DNA of 54,812 nucleotides from an uncultured Clostridia bacterium (GCA_944376235.1 CALWCA010000015.1:1-54812); one strand, 5' to 3'. Shown: positions 23,628 to 34,047, counted from the first letter of the stretch. The notes: generated from the letters alone by a model not told the origin. Translations and numbers: made by a program.

Positions 23628-25583
23628 TTATTCCTGAGCGGTTGTGCCGTCGGATTCGGGCTGCGCGGGATCGCCGTGGGAAGAGGACGGCTCCTGCTGC
23701 GCATCGGACTGGCTCTGCGGAGCCGGGTCGGGCGACTGGAAGAGCGCCTCGAACTGCTTGCCGTCGATTTTCTCCTGCTTGAGCAGCAGGGCGGCGGTTT
23801 CGTGCAGCTTATCTTCATGCTCCTTGAGCAGCTCCATGGCGCGGGCATAGCCCTCGTCGATCAGGCGGCGGATTTCGCAGTCGATTTGAGCGGAAACGTC
23901 TTCCGAATAGCCTTTGCCCTGCGAGAAGTCGCGCCCGAGGAAGACCTCATGCTCCCCGCCGCCGTAGACGACTGGGCCCAAGACCTCGCTCATGCCGTAT
24001 TTTGTGACCATCTTGCGGGCAATGTCGGTGGCGCGCTCAATATCGTTGGAGGCGCCGGTCGAGATATCGTCTAAGCACAGGGCCTCTGCGGCGCGTCCGC
24101 CCAGCAGGGTGACGATTTCCTCACGCATTTCCTGCCTTGAAGAATAGTATTTGTCCTCCAGAGGCAGCGATAAGGTGTATCCGCCGGCACGGCCGCGCGG
24201 GATGATAGAAATTTGATGCACGGGGCTTTGCGTGGGGCAAAACCTGGTGACGATGGCGTGCCCCGCCTCGTGGTAGGCTGTCAGGCGGCGCTCCTTTTCG
24301 CTGATGGTGCGGCTCTTTTTCTCAGGGCCGGCGATGACCTTGATGGTGGCGTCCTCCACATCGTGCATAGAGATGCGCTTGGCCCCGCGCCGGGCGGCCA
24401 GCAGCGCCGCCTCGTTAAGCAGGTTGGAGAGATCCGCACCCGTGAAGCCGGGTGTTGTCTTGGCGATGACCGAGAGGTCCACGTCGTCCTCAAAGGGCTT
24501 GTTTCGCGCGTGGACTTTCAAAATGGCCTCGCGGCCCTTGAGGTCGGGCGTGTTGACCATAATCTGGCGGTCAAAGCGTCCCGGACGCAGCAGGGCGGGG
24601 TCGAGAATGTCGGGACGGTTGGTGGCCGCAATGACGATGACGCCCTCGTTGACGCCAAAGCCGTCCATTTCCACCAGCAGCTGGTTTAAGGTCTGCTCGC
24701 GCTCGTCATGGCCGCCGCCAAGTCCCGCGCCGCGCTGGCGGCCCACGGCGTCGATCTCGTCGATAAAGACGATGCAGGGGGCCGTCTTTTTGGCCTCGCC
24801 GAAGAGGTCGCGCACGCGCGAGGCGCCCACGCCCACAAACATCTCAACAAAGCTCGAGCCAGAAATGGAATAGAAGGGCACGCCGGCCTCGCCCGAAACC
24901 GCCTTGGCCAGAAGGGTTTTACCCGTTCCGGGAGGTCCGAAGAGCAAAATGCCCTTGGGGATCCTGGCGCCGATTTCCAGATATTTACGGGGATTTTTGA
25001 GAAAGTCGACAATTTCGGCAAGCTCCATCTTCTCCTCGTCGGCCCCGGCTACGTCGTCAAACGTGACCTTCTCACCGCCCTCGGGGGAGACTTTGGCATT
25101 GCTCTTGCCAAAGCTCATGACCTTGCCGTTGCCGCCCATCTGCTGATTGATCATAAAGTACCACAGTAGGCCGAACACCACGGCGAGCCCCAGATAGGGC
25201 AGGATGGAGAGCCAGAAGGGCATGGTGTAGGGCGGGGCGAAGTCGTAGCTCTTGAGGATGCCGGCGTCATACTGGCGCAAGATCTCCTCGGTGGGAACGC
25301 TGCTCAAAAAGAGCTCAAGGCTCGGGAGCTGGAAGGAGAGCTCGGTGCCCGCTTCATCGTTGAGCTTGAGGCTGATGACGTTTTTGTTGTTGACAACAAA
25401 CTCCTCCACCTGCTCGTTGCGGAAGTAGTCCACAATGTCGGAATACAGCAGGGTTTCCACTTCCACGTTGCGGCGCAGGGAGGAGGTGGCATAGTAAAAC
25501 ATGAGCAGCAGCAGGGCATAGAACAGAAGGGTGCGCATGAGCCCCTGCCGGCTGCGGGGGGATTGCGGATTGTTGGGATTCAA
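23628..25583 (-). CDS. ftsH: ATP-dependent zinc metalloprotease FtsH
   Basis: A 651-residue membrane protease. Two membrane segments (about 17-33 and 121-143) flank the extracytoplasmic domain. The AAA+ domain has Walker A GPPGTGKT at 216-223, Walker [10 protein letters not shown] and the second region of homology [19 protein letters not shown]. The zinc site is HEAGH at 438-442. A charged Ser/Gln/Glu-rich tail closes it. It degrades misfolded membrane proteins and some regulators. The start is TTG at 25583, 8 bases after AAGGAG. It follows hpt by 12 bases, the classical tilS-hpt-ftsH order. Confidence 0.95.
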   Translation of the reverse strand: MNPNNPQSPRSRQGLMRTLLFYALLLLMFYYATSSLRRNVEVETLLYSDIVDYFRNEQVEEFVVNNKNVISLKLNDEAGTELSFQLPSLELFLSSVPTEEILRQYDAGILKSYDFAPPYTMPFWLSILPYLGLAVVFGLLWYFMINQQMGGNGKVMSFGKSNAKVSPEGGEKVTFDDVAGADEEKMELAEIVDFLKNPRKYLEIGARIPKGILLFGPPGTGKTLLAKAVSGEAGVPFYSISGSSFVEMFVGVGASRVRDLFGEAKKTAPCIVFIDEIDAVGRQRGAGLGGGHDEREQTLNQLLVEMDGFGVNEGVIVIAATNRPDILDPALLRPGRFDRQIMVNTPDLKGREAILKVHARNKPFEDDVDLSVIAKTTPGFTGADLSNLLNEAALLAARRGAKRISMHDVEDATIKVIAGPEKKSRTISEKERRLTAYHEAGHAIVTRFCPTQSPVHQISIIPRGRAGGYTLSLPLEDKYYSSRQEMREEIVTLLGGRAAEALCLDDISTGASNDIERATDIARKMVTKYGMSEVLGPVVYGGGEHEVFLGRDFSQGKGYSEDVSAQIDCEIRRLIDEGYARAMELLKEHEDKLHETAALLLKQEKIDGKQFEALFQSPDPAPQSQSDAQQEPSSSHGDPAQPESDGTTAQE

Positions 25584-25595
25584 AAAATCAACTCC

Positions 25596-26141
25596 TTACT
25601 CGCCATACACCTTGGGGTCAAGCACACCCACAAAAGGCAGGTTACGATACTTTTCATTATAATCGAGGCCGTAGCCCACCACGAAGTCGTCGGGAATGAC
25701 AAAGCCTTCATAGTCCACATCGAGGTGGACGTCGGGGTGCCGTCGGCTGGGTTTGTTGAGCAGCGTGCAGATCTTGACGCTGTTTGCGTCCTTGCTGGCC
25801 AGCAGCTCGGTGATATAGCTGAGCGTGAGGCCGGAGTCGAGGATGTCCTCTACCACGAGCACGTCTTTGCCCTCGATGGGGGTGGACAGATCCTTGATGA
25901 CTTGCACCACTCCTGAGGTCTTGACGCCGGAGCCGTAGCTCGAAACCGCCATAAAATCCATGGTGAGCGGAAGATCAATCGTTCTCATCAAGTCGGTCAT
26001 GAAGACCACCGAGCCCTTGAGGATGCCCACGAGGTGAAGCGGCTTGCCGTTGTAGTCTCGGGTGATCTCTTTCCCAAGCTCACGAATCCGATCCGAAAGT
26101 TCACGCTCAGTGAGCAGCACTTTGGCGATATCTCTTTGCAT
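25596..26141 (-). CDS. hpt: Hypoxanthine phosphoribosyltransferase
   Basis: A 181-residue cytoplasmic enzyme. It has the HPRT landmarks LVGILKGSVVFMTDL, SSYGSGVKTSG and the PRPP-binding loop VLVVEDILDSGLTL (about 94-107). It makes IMP (and probably GMP) from free bases and PRPP. AAGGAGAG precedes the ATG. It lies between tilS and ftsH, the usual Firmicute arrangement. Together with xpt 4.8 kb away it gives the cell two purine salvage enzymes. Confidence 0.94.
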   Translation of the reverse strand: MQRDIAKVLLTERELSDRIRELGKEITRDYNGKPLHLVGILKGSVVFMTDLMRTIDLPLTMDFMAVSSYGSGVKTSGVVQVIKDLSTPIEGKDVLVVEDILDSGLTLSYITELLASKDANSVKICTLLNKPSRRHPDVHLDVDYEGFVIPDDFVVGYGLDYNEKYRNLPFVGVLDPKVYGE

Positions 26142-26242
26142 GTTTGTCGTTCTCTCCTTAGTATGGACCTGACGGCAGCGCGCCGGGCCTTTTTTCTCAG
26201 ACGAGATGTCGTGGAAACGTGCGTTTTATATTATGCCCAAAT

Positions 26243-27670
26243 TTAAGATGGGCGGGTTGGCAAATGGTTTTGCCCCGGACAAGGACGCGGCACAAACAGG
26301 CTGATGGGCGGATTTGGGAAATAGCGCAAAACCAGCGCGGGAAGTCCGTCTGCAGCAGCCTGTGCGGCGGGACCGAAGGGAAAACAGGAGACGATTTCCT
26401 CCCCTGCCGTGACGACGGGCAGCACGTCCCGCAGTGCGCGAGGGATGTGGGCGTCGCTCATCAGGTCGCTGAGCAGCGCCTGTCTTCGCCCCACGGGGCG
26501 GTAGCGGTCGCCTGCCAGACGGGCACGCAGCGACAGCGCATGGGGTATTATATCACATCTCAACAGGTGAGTGGTAGCATCTTTGTGAAATTTCTCTTCA
26601 TGAACATAAGAAATCCACAGTTTTCCAAATCCGGGGATGTCGTTGCACCCCTCCCGGAGCGGCATGGGACAAAGGCGCGCCGGCTCGGGGCGGGGAAAAA
26701 GGAAAAGGCGGCCGCCCTGCGCCTGCGCAAGCAGGGGAGGGGGAAGCTGCTCCAAACCGCCGTTTTGTGCGCGCTGCCCCAGCTCGAGCAGCTCCTGCGA
26801 CTGGGCGGCCGACAGCGTGACGCCGAAGGCAAGCGCGATCTGACGGCGCAGATGACGCCGTGCCAAAGCGGGCGGAGCCTGCCGCAGCGCCGCGCGGTCA
26901 AAAACAAGCAGGCCCTCTTCCTGTAAAAGGGTGGCAGGCAGCGAATCTGCCCACTCGTTGAGAAGCTGCGCCTCTTCGCGCAGCAGCAGCGCGGTGCGCG
27001 AAAGCGTTTTTGTGAGGTTTGGGTTGTAGTCTCGCTCGAGCTCGGGGAGCAGCGAAAGGCGGATGCGGTTTCTGCGGTAGACGGGCTGCAGGTTGGAGGC
27101 GTCTGTCACATGGGACAGCTTGTTTCGGGCGCAGTAATCCTCCACCTGCTGCCGTGTGCAGGACAGCAGGGGGCGGACATAGCCCGGACGCTGCGGCGGG
27201 ATGCCGGCAAGCCCGTCGAGCCCACTGCCGCGAAGCAGATGGAGCAGCAGGGTTTCTGCCTGGTCACTTGCGGTGTGCGCGGTGGCGACCACGGCGCCGT
27301 CATGACGGGCGGCCGCCTTTTCGAAAAGGGCGTAGCGCGCCTGCCTGCCGGCCAGCTCTTCCCCGATATGCCGCTGCCGCGCCAGGGCGGCCACGTCGGC
27401 CTGCTCCGACAGCAGCTCCACGCCCAGCTTTTGGCACAGCGCTTCGACAAAGGCCGCATCCTCAAAGGCGGCCTGTCCGCGCAGCAGATGATTGAGGTGG
27501 ACCGCCGAAAGCGTGCAGCCGTGCAGGGGCTTTAGCGAAAGCAGCGCGTGCAGCAGACAGACCGAATCCGCCCCTCCTGACAGGGCCACGACAATATGAC
27601 GTGCATCCTGGGGCAGATAGCGCCCGAGCATGCCAAGAACCTGCTCAAGCAGGGGGTCATCCCTCTTCAT
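26243..27670 (-). CDS. tilS: tRNA(Ile)-lysidine synthase
   Basis: A 475-residue cytoplasmic enzyme that adds lysine to the wobble C of tRNA-Ile(CAU) using ATP. The N-terminal PP-loop is SGGADS at 31-36. It is followed by the family pieces HLNHLLRG, TAHTASDQAETLLL and YRRNRIRLSLLPEL. A C-terminal TilS domain has the LRARLAGDRYRPVGRRQAL segment. The ATG at 27670 has TGGAG upstream and lies within the end of dnaB (14-base overlap); the longer open frame is a dnaB shadow. Confidence 0.93.
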   Translation of the reverse strand: MKRDDPLLEQVLGMLGRYLPQDARHIVVALSGGADSVCLLHALLSLKPLHGCTLSAVHLNHLLRGQAAFEDAAFVEALCQKLGVELLSEQADVAALARQRHIGEELAGRQARYALFEKAAARHDGAVVATAHTASDQAETLLLHLLRGSGLDGLAGIPPQRPGYVRPLLSCTRQQVEDYCARNKLSHVTDASNLQPVYRRNRIRLSLLPELERDYNPNLTKTLSRTALLLREEAQLLNEWADSLPATLLQEEGLLVFDRAALRQAPPALARRHLRRQIALAFGVTLSAAQSQELLELGQRAQNGGLEQLPPPLLAQAQGGRLFLFPRPEPARLCPMPLREGCNDIPGFGKLWISYVHEEKFHKDATTHLLRCDIIPHALSLRARLAGDRYRPVGRRQALLSDLMSDAHIPRALRDVLPVVTAGEEIVSCFPFGPAAQAAADGLPALVLRYFPNPPISLFVPRPCPGQNHLPTRPS

Positions 27671-28988
27671 GGCGTGTCTCCAGAGAGGTAAAGCGGGTGT
27701 ACTGCCCGCTCCACAGAAAGTCGATGGTGCCGGTGGCGCCGTGACGATTTTTGGCGACCGAGCAGTTGACGATGTTGCGCGCCTCAAGGTCGGGATTGTC
27801 CTCGTCGCGGTAGAGGAAGATGACGATGTCGGCATCCTGCTCGATGGAGCCCGATTCACGCAGGTCGCTGAGCATGGGCTTTTTGTCCTTGCGCGACTCG
27901 CTGGCGCGGTTGAGCTGCGAAAGCGCCACAACCGGGATGTCGAGCTCGCGGGCCATGATTTTGAGCGAGCGCGAGATCTCGGCCACCTCCTGCACGCGGT
28001 TCTCGCTGCGCGAACCCGAGCGCATGAGCTGCAGATAGTCGATGATGACAAGGCCGATGTCCTTTTCCCGGCGCAGCTTGGCCTTGATTTCCTGCACCGT
28101 GATGCCGGCGTTGTCGTCGATTTTCATGGGGGAGTCTCCCAGGATGGAGACGGCTTCCGCCAGCCTTGTCCACTCGTCGGGGCGGATGTCCCCGGTGCGC
28201 AGGCGCGACGAGTCCACCAGTGCCAGAGACGAAATCATGCGCGACACCAGCTGCTCGCCCGACATCTCCAAAGAGAAAATGGCAACCCCCTTTTTCTCCT
28301 TGAGCGCCACATGGCTTGCGATGTTGAGCGCCAGCGAGGTCTTGCCGATGCCGGGACGCGCGGCGATGAGAATGAGGTCGGAGCGCGAGAGGCCGCCGAT
28401 TTTGGCGTCGAGCTCCGAAAAGCCCGAGGGAATCCCGCCAAGCTCGCGGTTGCCGTTGAAAAGTTCCGAAATTCTCGTGTAGGCCTCGTCCACCACCTCG
28501 GCGATAGGGCGCATCTCATTGATGCGCCTGCCGTGGGAGAGGTCGTAAATCATCTGCTCCGCCTGGTCCATGAGCAGGGAAAATTCCCCGGCCTCGGCCA
28601 TACAGTTTTGCGCAATCTGCTCCGAAGCCGAAATGAGCGCACGCAGCATGGCCTTTTCGTAGACAATGCGCGCGTAGCGCTGCGTGTTGGCGGAGGAAGG
28701 GGTAAATTCCGCCAGATAGAGCAGATACTGCGGCGTGGTCTCAGGGTCGTAGTGCCCCGACTGACGCAGCCTCTCGGAGATGGTGACGCTGTCCACCACG
28801 TCTCCGGCGGAAAAAAGCTCGTAAACCGCTTCAAAAATAGCGGCGTTTTGCGGGAGGTAGAAGTCGGACGGATGCAGAATGGATACGGCATCCAGCACGG
28901 CCCTCGGATTGATGAGAATGGCGCCCAGCACAGACTGCTCGGCTTCCATCGAAAAGGGGACGCGCTGCGTTAATTCATGCTCGTTCAA
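27657..28988 (-). CDS. dnaB: Replicative DNA helicase DnaB
   Basis: A 443-residue hexameric helicase. The N-terminal domain begins RVPFSMEAEQSVLGAILINP. The RecA-like domain has Walker A ARPGIGKT at 210-217, LEMSGEQLVSRM, and the nucleotide-sensing VVALSQLNRASE. It unwinds DNA at the replication fork. The start is TTG at 28988, 8 bases after GGGAGGTG. It follows rplI by 30 bases, and the rplI-dnaB pairing is conserved in Firmicutes (called dnaC in Bacillus subtilis). Confidence 0.95.
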   Translation of the reverse strand: MNEHELTQRVPFSMEAEQSVLGAILINPRAVLDAVSILHPSDFYLPQNAAIFEAVYELFSAGDVVDSVTISERLRQSGHYDPETTPQYLLYLAEFTPSSANTQRYARIVYEKAMLRALISASEQIAQNCMAEAGEFSLLMDQAEQMIYDLSHGRRINEMRPIAEVVDEAYTRISELFNGNRELGGIPSGFSELDAKIGGLSRSDLILIAARPGIGKTSLALNIASHVALKEKKGVAIFSLEMSGEQLVSRMISSLALVDSSRLRTGDIRPDEWTRLAEAVSILGDSPMKIDDNAGITVQEIKAKLRREKDIGLVIIDYLQLMRSGSRSENRVQEVAEISRSLKIMARELDIPVVALSQLNRASESRKDKKPMLSDLRESGSIEQDADIVIFLYRDEDNPDLEARNIVNCSVAKNRHGATGTIDFLWSGQYTRFTSLETRHEEG

Positions 28989-29018
28989 CTGTGGAACACC
29001 TCCCTGCCCTGCGGGCCG

Positions 29019-29462
29019 TCAGCCCTCGATGACCGCAACGAAAAATTTGGCGCTCACGCCAGGGTAAATCTTGGCCTCCACCTCGTAGGTGCCGAAGGCC
29101 TTGATGTCCTCCATGACCAGCTTTTTCTTGTCGAGCACGCTGCCGGTCTGCTTCGAGGCCAGCTCGGCGACCTCCTTGGCCGTGACCGAGCCGAACAGAC
29201 GGCCCGCCGAGCCGCCCTTGGCCGTCACCTTTACGGTGATGCCCTCGAGCTTTTGGGCAAGCGCCTGCGCTGCCTCCAGCTCCTGCTGCTTGTGGAAGGC
29301 CTTGGAGGCCTCCTTTTGACGGTATTCATTCATGTTGGTATTGTCGGCCGGAGCCGCCAGCTTGCGCGGGAAAAGATAATTGCGCGCGTAGCCGTCGGAC
29401 ACCTCGATGAGCTGTCCCTTCTTTCCGGTGCCCCGGATGTCCTGCTGTAAGATAACCTTCAT
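29019..29462 (-). CDS. rplI: Ribosomal protein bL9
   Basis: A 147-residue large-subunit ribosomal protein with the expected two-domain form. The N-terminal rRNA-binding part reads MKVILQQDIRGTGKKGQLIE with VSDGYARNYLFPRKLA. A long connecting helix and a C-terminal domain with GRLFGSVTAKEVAE follow. AAGGAGG lies 8 bases before the ATG at 29462, which sets the start inside a longer frame. It sits between gdpP and dnaB as in many Firmicutes. Confidence 0.96.
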   Translation of the reverse strand: MKVILQQDIRGTGKKGQLIEVSDGYARNYLFPRKLAAPADNTNMNEYRQKEASKAFHKQQELEAAQALAQKLEGITVKVTAKGGSAGRLFGSVTAKEVAELASKQTGSVLDKKKLVMEDIKAFGTYEVEAKIYPGVSAKFFVAVIEG

Positions 29463-29622
29463 GGCAAAAGGCCTCCTTAATGAAAGTAAAATTTTTCTGT
29501 CGTTGGGGCAGGGGGCAAACACCCCTGCCAAGAGAGCATTGACCCCTGCCGGGCAGCCCCTGGCAAGACCTGGTCAGGCAGCATTGAGGATTCTGTCAAA
29601 AAGGCAGGCTGTGCCCGCAGCG

Positions 29623-31620
29623 TCAGAGAAGATCGGGATAGTTTTCCCGAAGGGAACGGGAGATGGCGTCGCACAGAGCCTTGCGCGCATCCTCCAGGGG
29701 TGCCTCCACCTGAGCGCCGGCATTGGTGGCATGCCCGCCGCCGCCCAGCGCCTCCATGATGAGCTGGACGTTGATGGTGCCCAGCGAACGTGCGGAAATG
29801 TAGGTCTTCTCGCGCCGGGGGAAAAGCACGAAGGAGGCTTCCACCCCTTCGATGTTGAGCATTTCGTCGGCGGCCTGCGCCGCGACCACGCCCAGCCCCG
29901 GGTGGTCGGGGCCCGTCCAGGAGGCCAGCACCGTGATGCGCTCGTAGCGATGGGCCGCGCTGATGAGCTGGGTGCGGTCGGAATAGCTGTCAAAGTCCAC
30001 CTGAAAGAGCTTTTTGACCTCGATGGTGTCGCCGCCCATTTTCTTGAGAAATGCGGCGGCCTCAAAGGTGCGAAACGAGGTGCGGAAGGCGAAGTTGTTG
30101 GTGTCCAGCACAATGCCGGCCAGCATGGCCTCGGCCTCGCGCTTGCGCAGCGCATTGCCGCCCGTGCTGTACTGCGCCAGCTCGCACACCAGCTCCGAGG
30201 CGGAGGAGGCATAGGGCTCGTGGTAGGCAAGGTCGCTTTCGATGCAGGAGGCCATGCGGCGGTGGTGGTCGATGAGCACGACGTGCGCCGCGTTGCCCAC
30301 CAGCTCGGAGGATTCCAGCAGCTCGGGGTTGTGGGTGTCCACCACCACCAGCAGGGTGGAGGAGGTCACAAGGTCAAGCGCCGTCAGAGGCGGCACAAAG
30401 ACCCCTTCATACTCGGGCAGATGCTCCACATGCTCAATCAGCGAGAGCGCCGGCGAGGTCTCGCGGTCGATGACGATGTTGACCGGCTTGTTTTTGGCCA
30501 TGGCCAGCCGCGCTACGCCAACGGCGGCGCCCACTGCGTCAAAATCGGCAAAGCGGTGTCCCATGATGAGCACGCTGGTGGCTTCGTCGAGAAATTCGGC
30601 CAGAGACTGCGCCATGATGCGGGCCTTGACCTTGGTGCGGCGCTCCACCGTCTTGGTCTTGCCGCCGAAAAATTCCAGGCTGGCGCCCTGCTTGACGGTG
30701 GCCTGGTCGCCGCCGCGCCCCAGCGTCAAATCAAGGGCCTGGCGCGCCAGCTCGTTGTTGTCGGCAAAGCTCTCGCCGCCGGCGCCCACGCCGATGGAGA
30801 TGGTGGGTTCCAGGCCGCCGCTCTCCCCCAGCGTGCGCACGCTGTCGAGCACTGAAAATTTGTCGGCAATAAACCCGGGCAGGTAGCGCTCTTCAAAGAC
30901 AAAGAGGTAGCGGCCGCGCTCGGTGAGCTGCAAAATACCGCCTGTGGGCGAGGCCCAGGCGCTCAGCACGTTGTCGACACCGCCCACCACCATGGCCTTG
31001 TCGCTCTCGCGGGCATTTTGCGAGATTTCGTCAAGATTGTCGATGATGATGTGGGCCACCACGGGGCGCGAGGCCTTGTACTCGGCCTGCAGGGCCTTAT
31101 GCTCCGAGATATCGAAAAAGGTGAGCAGCAGCAAGTCGTTTTTCTGTCCCAGCTCGCGCAGGGGCGAGGCATATACGCGAAAGGCGCGCTGGGCATGGGA
31201 AACGGCAATGCCGTCCATCAGATCGGGCTCGGTAAATTTCTGGGGTTGGAAGTTTGGAATGGCCTCGCGGATGTCACGCCCAGGAGGCAGCCCCTGCCCC
31301 ATGAGCTCATGGAAGGCCTCGTTGTACCACACCAGGGAGCCGTTTCGCCGGATGGCGGCAACGGGCAGCGTGGAGTCCAGAAAGGACAGGGAATCGCTGT
31401 CAAACCTGCGTGCGGCGGCATCGAGCTGCTTTTGGAGCTGACGGTTGACCCTCCCGAAGGGCAGCGCATAAATGGCCAGCGCCGCCGCCATCAGAATGGC
31501 CTGCCCTGTGGCATACCGCGCATCGACGAAGGCAGTCACGACCAGGATCAGGAAGCAGACGGCCAGCAGCGTGATGCGGCGCACGGTACGGTATTGTCTT
31601 GTCGGAGATGCATGCTTCAT
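29623..31620 (-). CDS. gdpP: Cyclic-di-AMP phosphodiesterase GdpP (DHH family)
   Basis: A 665-residue membrane signalling enzyme. Two membrane helices lie at about 16-31 and 40-55. A degenerate PAS domain (about 80-180) and a degenerate GGDEF domain follow, the latter with GRGGDQA at 301-307 where active cyclases have GGDEF. The catalytic DHH domain has MGHRFADFDAVGAA at 353-366, DTH at 428-430 and DHH at 451-453, and the DHHA1 part ends in GGGHATNAGA. It hydrolyses c-di-AMP and so tunes potassium, wall and stress responses. AAGGAG precedes the ATG. It is 12 bases after the YybS-like gene. Confidence 0.94.
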   Translation of the reverse strand: MKHASPTRQYRTVRRITLLAVCFLILVVTAFVDARYATGQAILMAAALAIYALPFGRVNRQLQKQLDAAARRFDSDSLSFLDSTLPVAAIRRNGSLVWYNEAFHELMGQGLPPGRDIREAIPNFQPQKFTEPDLMDGIAVSHAQRAFRVYASPLRELGQKNDLLLLTFFDISEHKALQAEYKASRPVVAHIIIDNLDEISQNARESDKAMVVGGVDNVLSAWASPTGGILQLTERGRYLFVFEERYLPGFIADKFSVLDSVRTLGESGGLEPTISIGVGAGGESFADNNELARQALDLTLGRGGDQATVKQGASLEFFGGKTKTVERRTKVKARIMAQSLAEFLDEATSVLIMGHRFADFDAVGAAVGVARLAMAKNKPVNIVIDRETSPALSLIEHVEHLPEYEGVFVPPLTALDLVTSSTLLVVVDTHNPELLESSELVGNAAHVVLIDHHRRMASCIESDLAYHEPYASSASELVCELAQYSTGGNALRKREAEAMLAGIVLDTNNFAFRTSFRTFEAAAFLKKMGGDTIEVKKLFQVDFDSYSDRTQLISAAHRYERITVLASWTGPDHPGLGVVAAQAADEMLNIEGVEASFVLFPRREKTYISARSLGTINVQLIMEALGGGGHATNAGAQVEAPLEDARKALCDAISRSLRENYPDLL

Positions 31621-31632
31621 AAGCGAAACTCC

Positions 31633-32742
31633 TTACTGTCTCGGCGGACGGATGGACGGAAAGGTTTTGGGCATCAGCGCGTCAAACACGCCGCAAACGG
31701 CCAAAAACAGCAGCAGCGAAACGGGTGGCGCAAAGAGCACCAGCGCCAGCAGAAGGAAAAAGGGAATGCCGCGCCCGTATACCGCCATATTGCGGCGAAG
31801 GGTGTTAATTCCCTGGATGGAAAAGGGAAGGCTGAGCACCATCATGAGCTGTGTGCCCGCAAGGGACAGCAGATCGGTGCCGAAGATGGACAGCCCCGAG
31901 CACAGCAGGTAGCAGACGGCGCCGGTGCGGGAAAGCGCAAAGCCCTCCATGACAAGCCCGATACGCGGACGCTGCCGCCCGTTTGCCCGGCGATACCAGG
32001 TGACAAACCAAAAGGCATTGACCATGGCAATCATGGGAAGCAGGGCCGCAAGATAGTTGAGCACCAGCGAAACGGCGTCTTCCCTTGCGTAAAAGGGCAT
32101 CGAGGAGACCACCGTCTCCATGCCGGCCGCAATCAGCATGTCGGTCATCTGCTCGTAGTAGCGGGCATAGTCGTCGCAGGCCTGCAGCAGCGTCTGCCGC
32201 AGCGCATCGACCGACAGCGCGCCCGAGGCGTTGTAGACCGACCAGGAGAGCGAGCCGAGCAGCACGGCAAGAAAGAGCAGCGTTGTCAGCCACAGCAGGT
32301 TTTTGTAATCAAGCACCCTGTCGAGCCGGTCGAGCAGCAAAAGGGGCAGCAGCAGGAGCAGCGCCGTTGTGACGCCGGCCACGGGGTTTGCGAAAATGGA
32401 GGTGGAAATGCCGATGCCCGCCGCGCCCAGCACGGCAACCGACAGGCTGCGCGTGTAGGAGGCAAAGGTGGCAAAGGACATGAAAAGTACCATGCAGCCC
32501 AAAAACAGGACCAAAAGCTGCGCCGAGGCCACCGCCGCCTGTGTGCCGGGCAGCGAGAGGGCCAGCGACAGGTTGATCAAAACGGCCAGGGCGGTGTCTG
32601 GCGTCAGGCCTCCCGCCAGGGCAGCCGAGGCCAGAAAGGCAAGCACCAGCGCCACGCTGAACTTGACAAGCCGCTTGTTTGCCGGCGGGTCGCTCCATTC
32701 CGTTGGAGAGAGGGGAGGAGAATTTGGTGTTTGAGCATTCAA
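31633..32742 (-). CDS. YybS-like membrane protein (DUF2232)
   Basis: A 369-residue protein with about eight hydrophobic segments and a soluble N-terminal tail of 25 residues. Sequence similarity to a named family is not obvious by eye. Its position directly upstream of gdpP-rplI-dnaB, its length and its layout identify it as the YybS/DUF2232 protein of that conserved block. Some relatives have been discussed as energy-coupling-type membrane components, but function is not established. The start is TTG at 32742 with GAGG 9 bases upstream. It follows rarA by 54 bases. Confidence 0.75.
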   Translation of the reverse strand: MNAQTPNSPPLSPTEWSDPPANKRLVKFSVALVLAFLASAALAGGLTPDTALAVLINLSLALSLPGTQAAVASAQLLVLFLGCMVLFMSFATFASYTRSLSVAVLGAAGIGISTSIFANPVAGVTTALLLLLPLLLLDRLDRVLDYKNLLWLTTLLFLAVLLGSLSWSVYNASGALSVDALRQTLLQACDDYARYYEQMTDMLIAAGMETVVSSMPFYAREDAVSLVLNYLAALLPMIAMVNAFWFVTWYRRANGRQRPRIGLVMEGFALSRTGAVCYLLCSGLSIFGTDLLSLAGTQLMMVLSLPFSIQGINTLRRNMAVYGRGIPFFLLLALVLFAPPVSLLLFLAVCGVFDALMPKTFPSIRPPRQ

Positions 32743-32796
32743 AGTGAAATACCTCGTTTGTCTTTTTGAAGTTTCTCGGCAGGCAAAAGGGGCACG

Positions 32797-34047
32797 TTAT
32801 TGGCCTTCCTTGACTTTACGCCAGTAGGCCGCCGCAGCCTGCTCGGTCTTATTTTCGCCCGGGGTATAGTAGTGCGCATCCTTCAGGGCGTCAGGCAGGT
32901 ATTGCTGAGGGGTCCAATGCCCCTCGAAATCGTGAGGATACAGGTAGGTCTCGCCCCGGCCGAGCGTTTTGGCCCCTTTGTAGTGGGCATCGCGCAGATG
33001 GGCGGGAAGCTCCCCGCCGCCGGTGGCGCGCAGGTCGGCCAGCGCCTTGTCAATGGCCACGTTGCCCGAGTTGGATTTGGGAGCCGTCGCAACCAAAATC
33101 ACGGCGTCGGCAAGCGGGATGCGGGCCTCGGGAAGCCCCAGCTCGCGCGCCATGTCGCAGCAGGCCTTGACGATGGGCAGAATCTGCGGATAGGCAAGTC
33201 CCACGTCCTCGGCCGCCGTCACCAGCAGGCGGCGGCAGGCAGACAGCATGTCGCCCCCCTCAAGCAGGCGGGCAAGGTAGTGGATGGCGGCGTCGGCATC
33301 GCTGCCGCGCATGGATTTTTGAAAGGCGCTCATCACGTCAAAGTGGCTGTCTCCGTCGCGGTCGTAGCGCACGGCGGATTGCTGCGTCACCAGCCTTGCC
33401 TCTTCAAGCGTCGCCTTTCCCCGGCAGGTCAGCGTGAGCAGCTCCACTGCGTTGATGGCCTTGCGCACATCCCCGCCGCAGGAGGCGGCAATGTGCTCCG
33501 CCACCCCCTCCTCGAGCGTGAGCGGCTCCATGCCCTCCTGCTCCACAAAGGAAAAGGCGCGAGTTACAATGGGTAAGATCTCGTCGGGAGTAAGGGGCTT
33601 GAATTCAAAGACGGTCGAGCGCGACAAAATGGCGGGATAAATATAAAAATAGGGGTTTTCGGTGGTGGAGGAGATCAGCGTGACCTCGCCCTTTTCCGTG
33701 CATTCGAGCAGCGTCTGCTGCTGCTTTTTGTTGAAATACTGAATTTCGTCGATATAGAGCAGCACCCCGTCGGGCGCCATCAGCGTCCCGGTCTGGGAGA
33801 TGGCGTCGCGGATGTCGCCCGAGCCGGCGGTCGTGGCGTTGATGCGCACCAGCGTCTTGCCGGCATGGCGGGCAAGAATGTCGGCCACGGTGGTTTTCCC
33901 GATGCCGGGAGGCCCGTAAAAAACCATGTTGGGGAGCACGCCGCTCTCGAGAATCCGCACCAAAAGGCCGTTTTCCCCCAGCAGATGACGCTGTCCCGCC
34001 ACCTCGGAGAGCTTGGTGGGGCGCATTCGATCGGCCAGTGGCTGCAC
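32797..34047 (-). CDS. rarA: Replication-associated recombination protein A (RarA/MgsA)
   Basis: A 416-residue AAA+ ATPase related to clamp-loader subunits. It starts MQPLADRMRPTKLSEVAGQ, with Walker A GPPGIGKT at 45-52, Walker B LLYIDEIQYFNK, sensor 1 ISSTTENPYF and the C-terminal tetramerisation part containing LPAHLRDAHYKGAKTLGRG. It acts at stalled replication forks. The start is GTG at 34047 with AGGTG upstream. Its promoter is at 34125-34153, divergent from nth. It may be the first gene of the long housekeeping unit that runs to ftsH. Confidence 0.94.
   Translation of the reverse strand: MQPLADRMRPTKLSEVAGQRHLLGENGLLVRILESGVLPNMVFYGPPGIGKTTVADILARHAGKTLVRINATTAGSGDIRDAISQTGTLMAPDGVLLYIDEIQYFNKKQQQTLLECTEKGEVTLISSTTENPYFYIYPAILSRSTVFEFKPLTPDEILPIVTRAFSFVEQEGMEPLTLEEGVAEHIAASCGGDVRKAINAVELLTLTCRGKATLEEARLVTQQSAVRYDRDGDSHFDVMSAFQKSMRGSDADAAIHYLARLLEGGDMLSACRRLLVTAAEDVGLAYPQILPIVKACCDMARELGLPEARIPLADAVILVATAPKSNSGNVAIDKALADLRATGGGELPAHLRDAHYKGAKTLGRGETYLYPHDFEGHWTPQQYLPDALKDAHYYTPGENKTEQAAAAYWRKVKEGQ

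Noticed and set aside
31018-32769. Plus-strand 583-codon open frame over gdpP and the YybS-like gene
   Set aside because: Composition is His/Gln/Arg/Gly-rich as expected from antisense, with no motif; both minus-strand genes are well supported.
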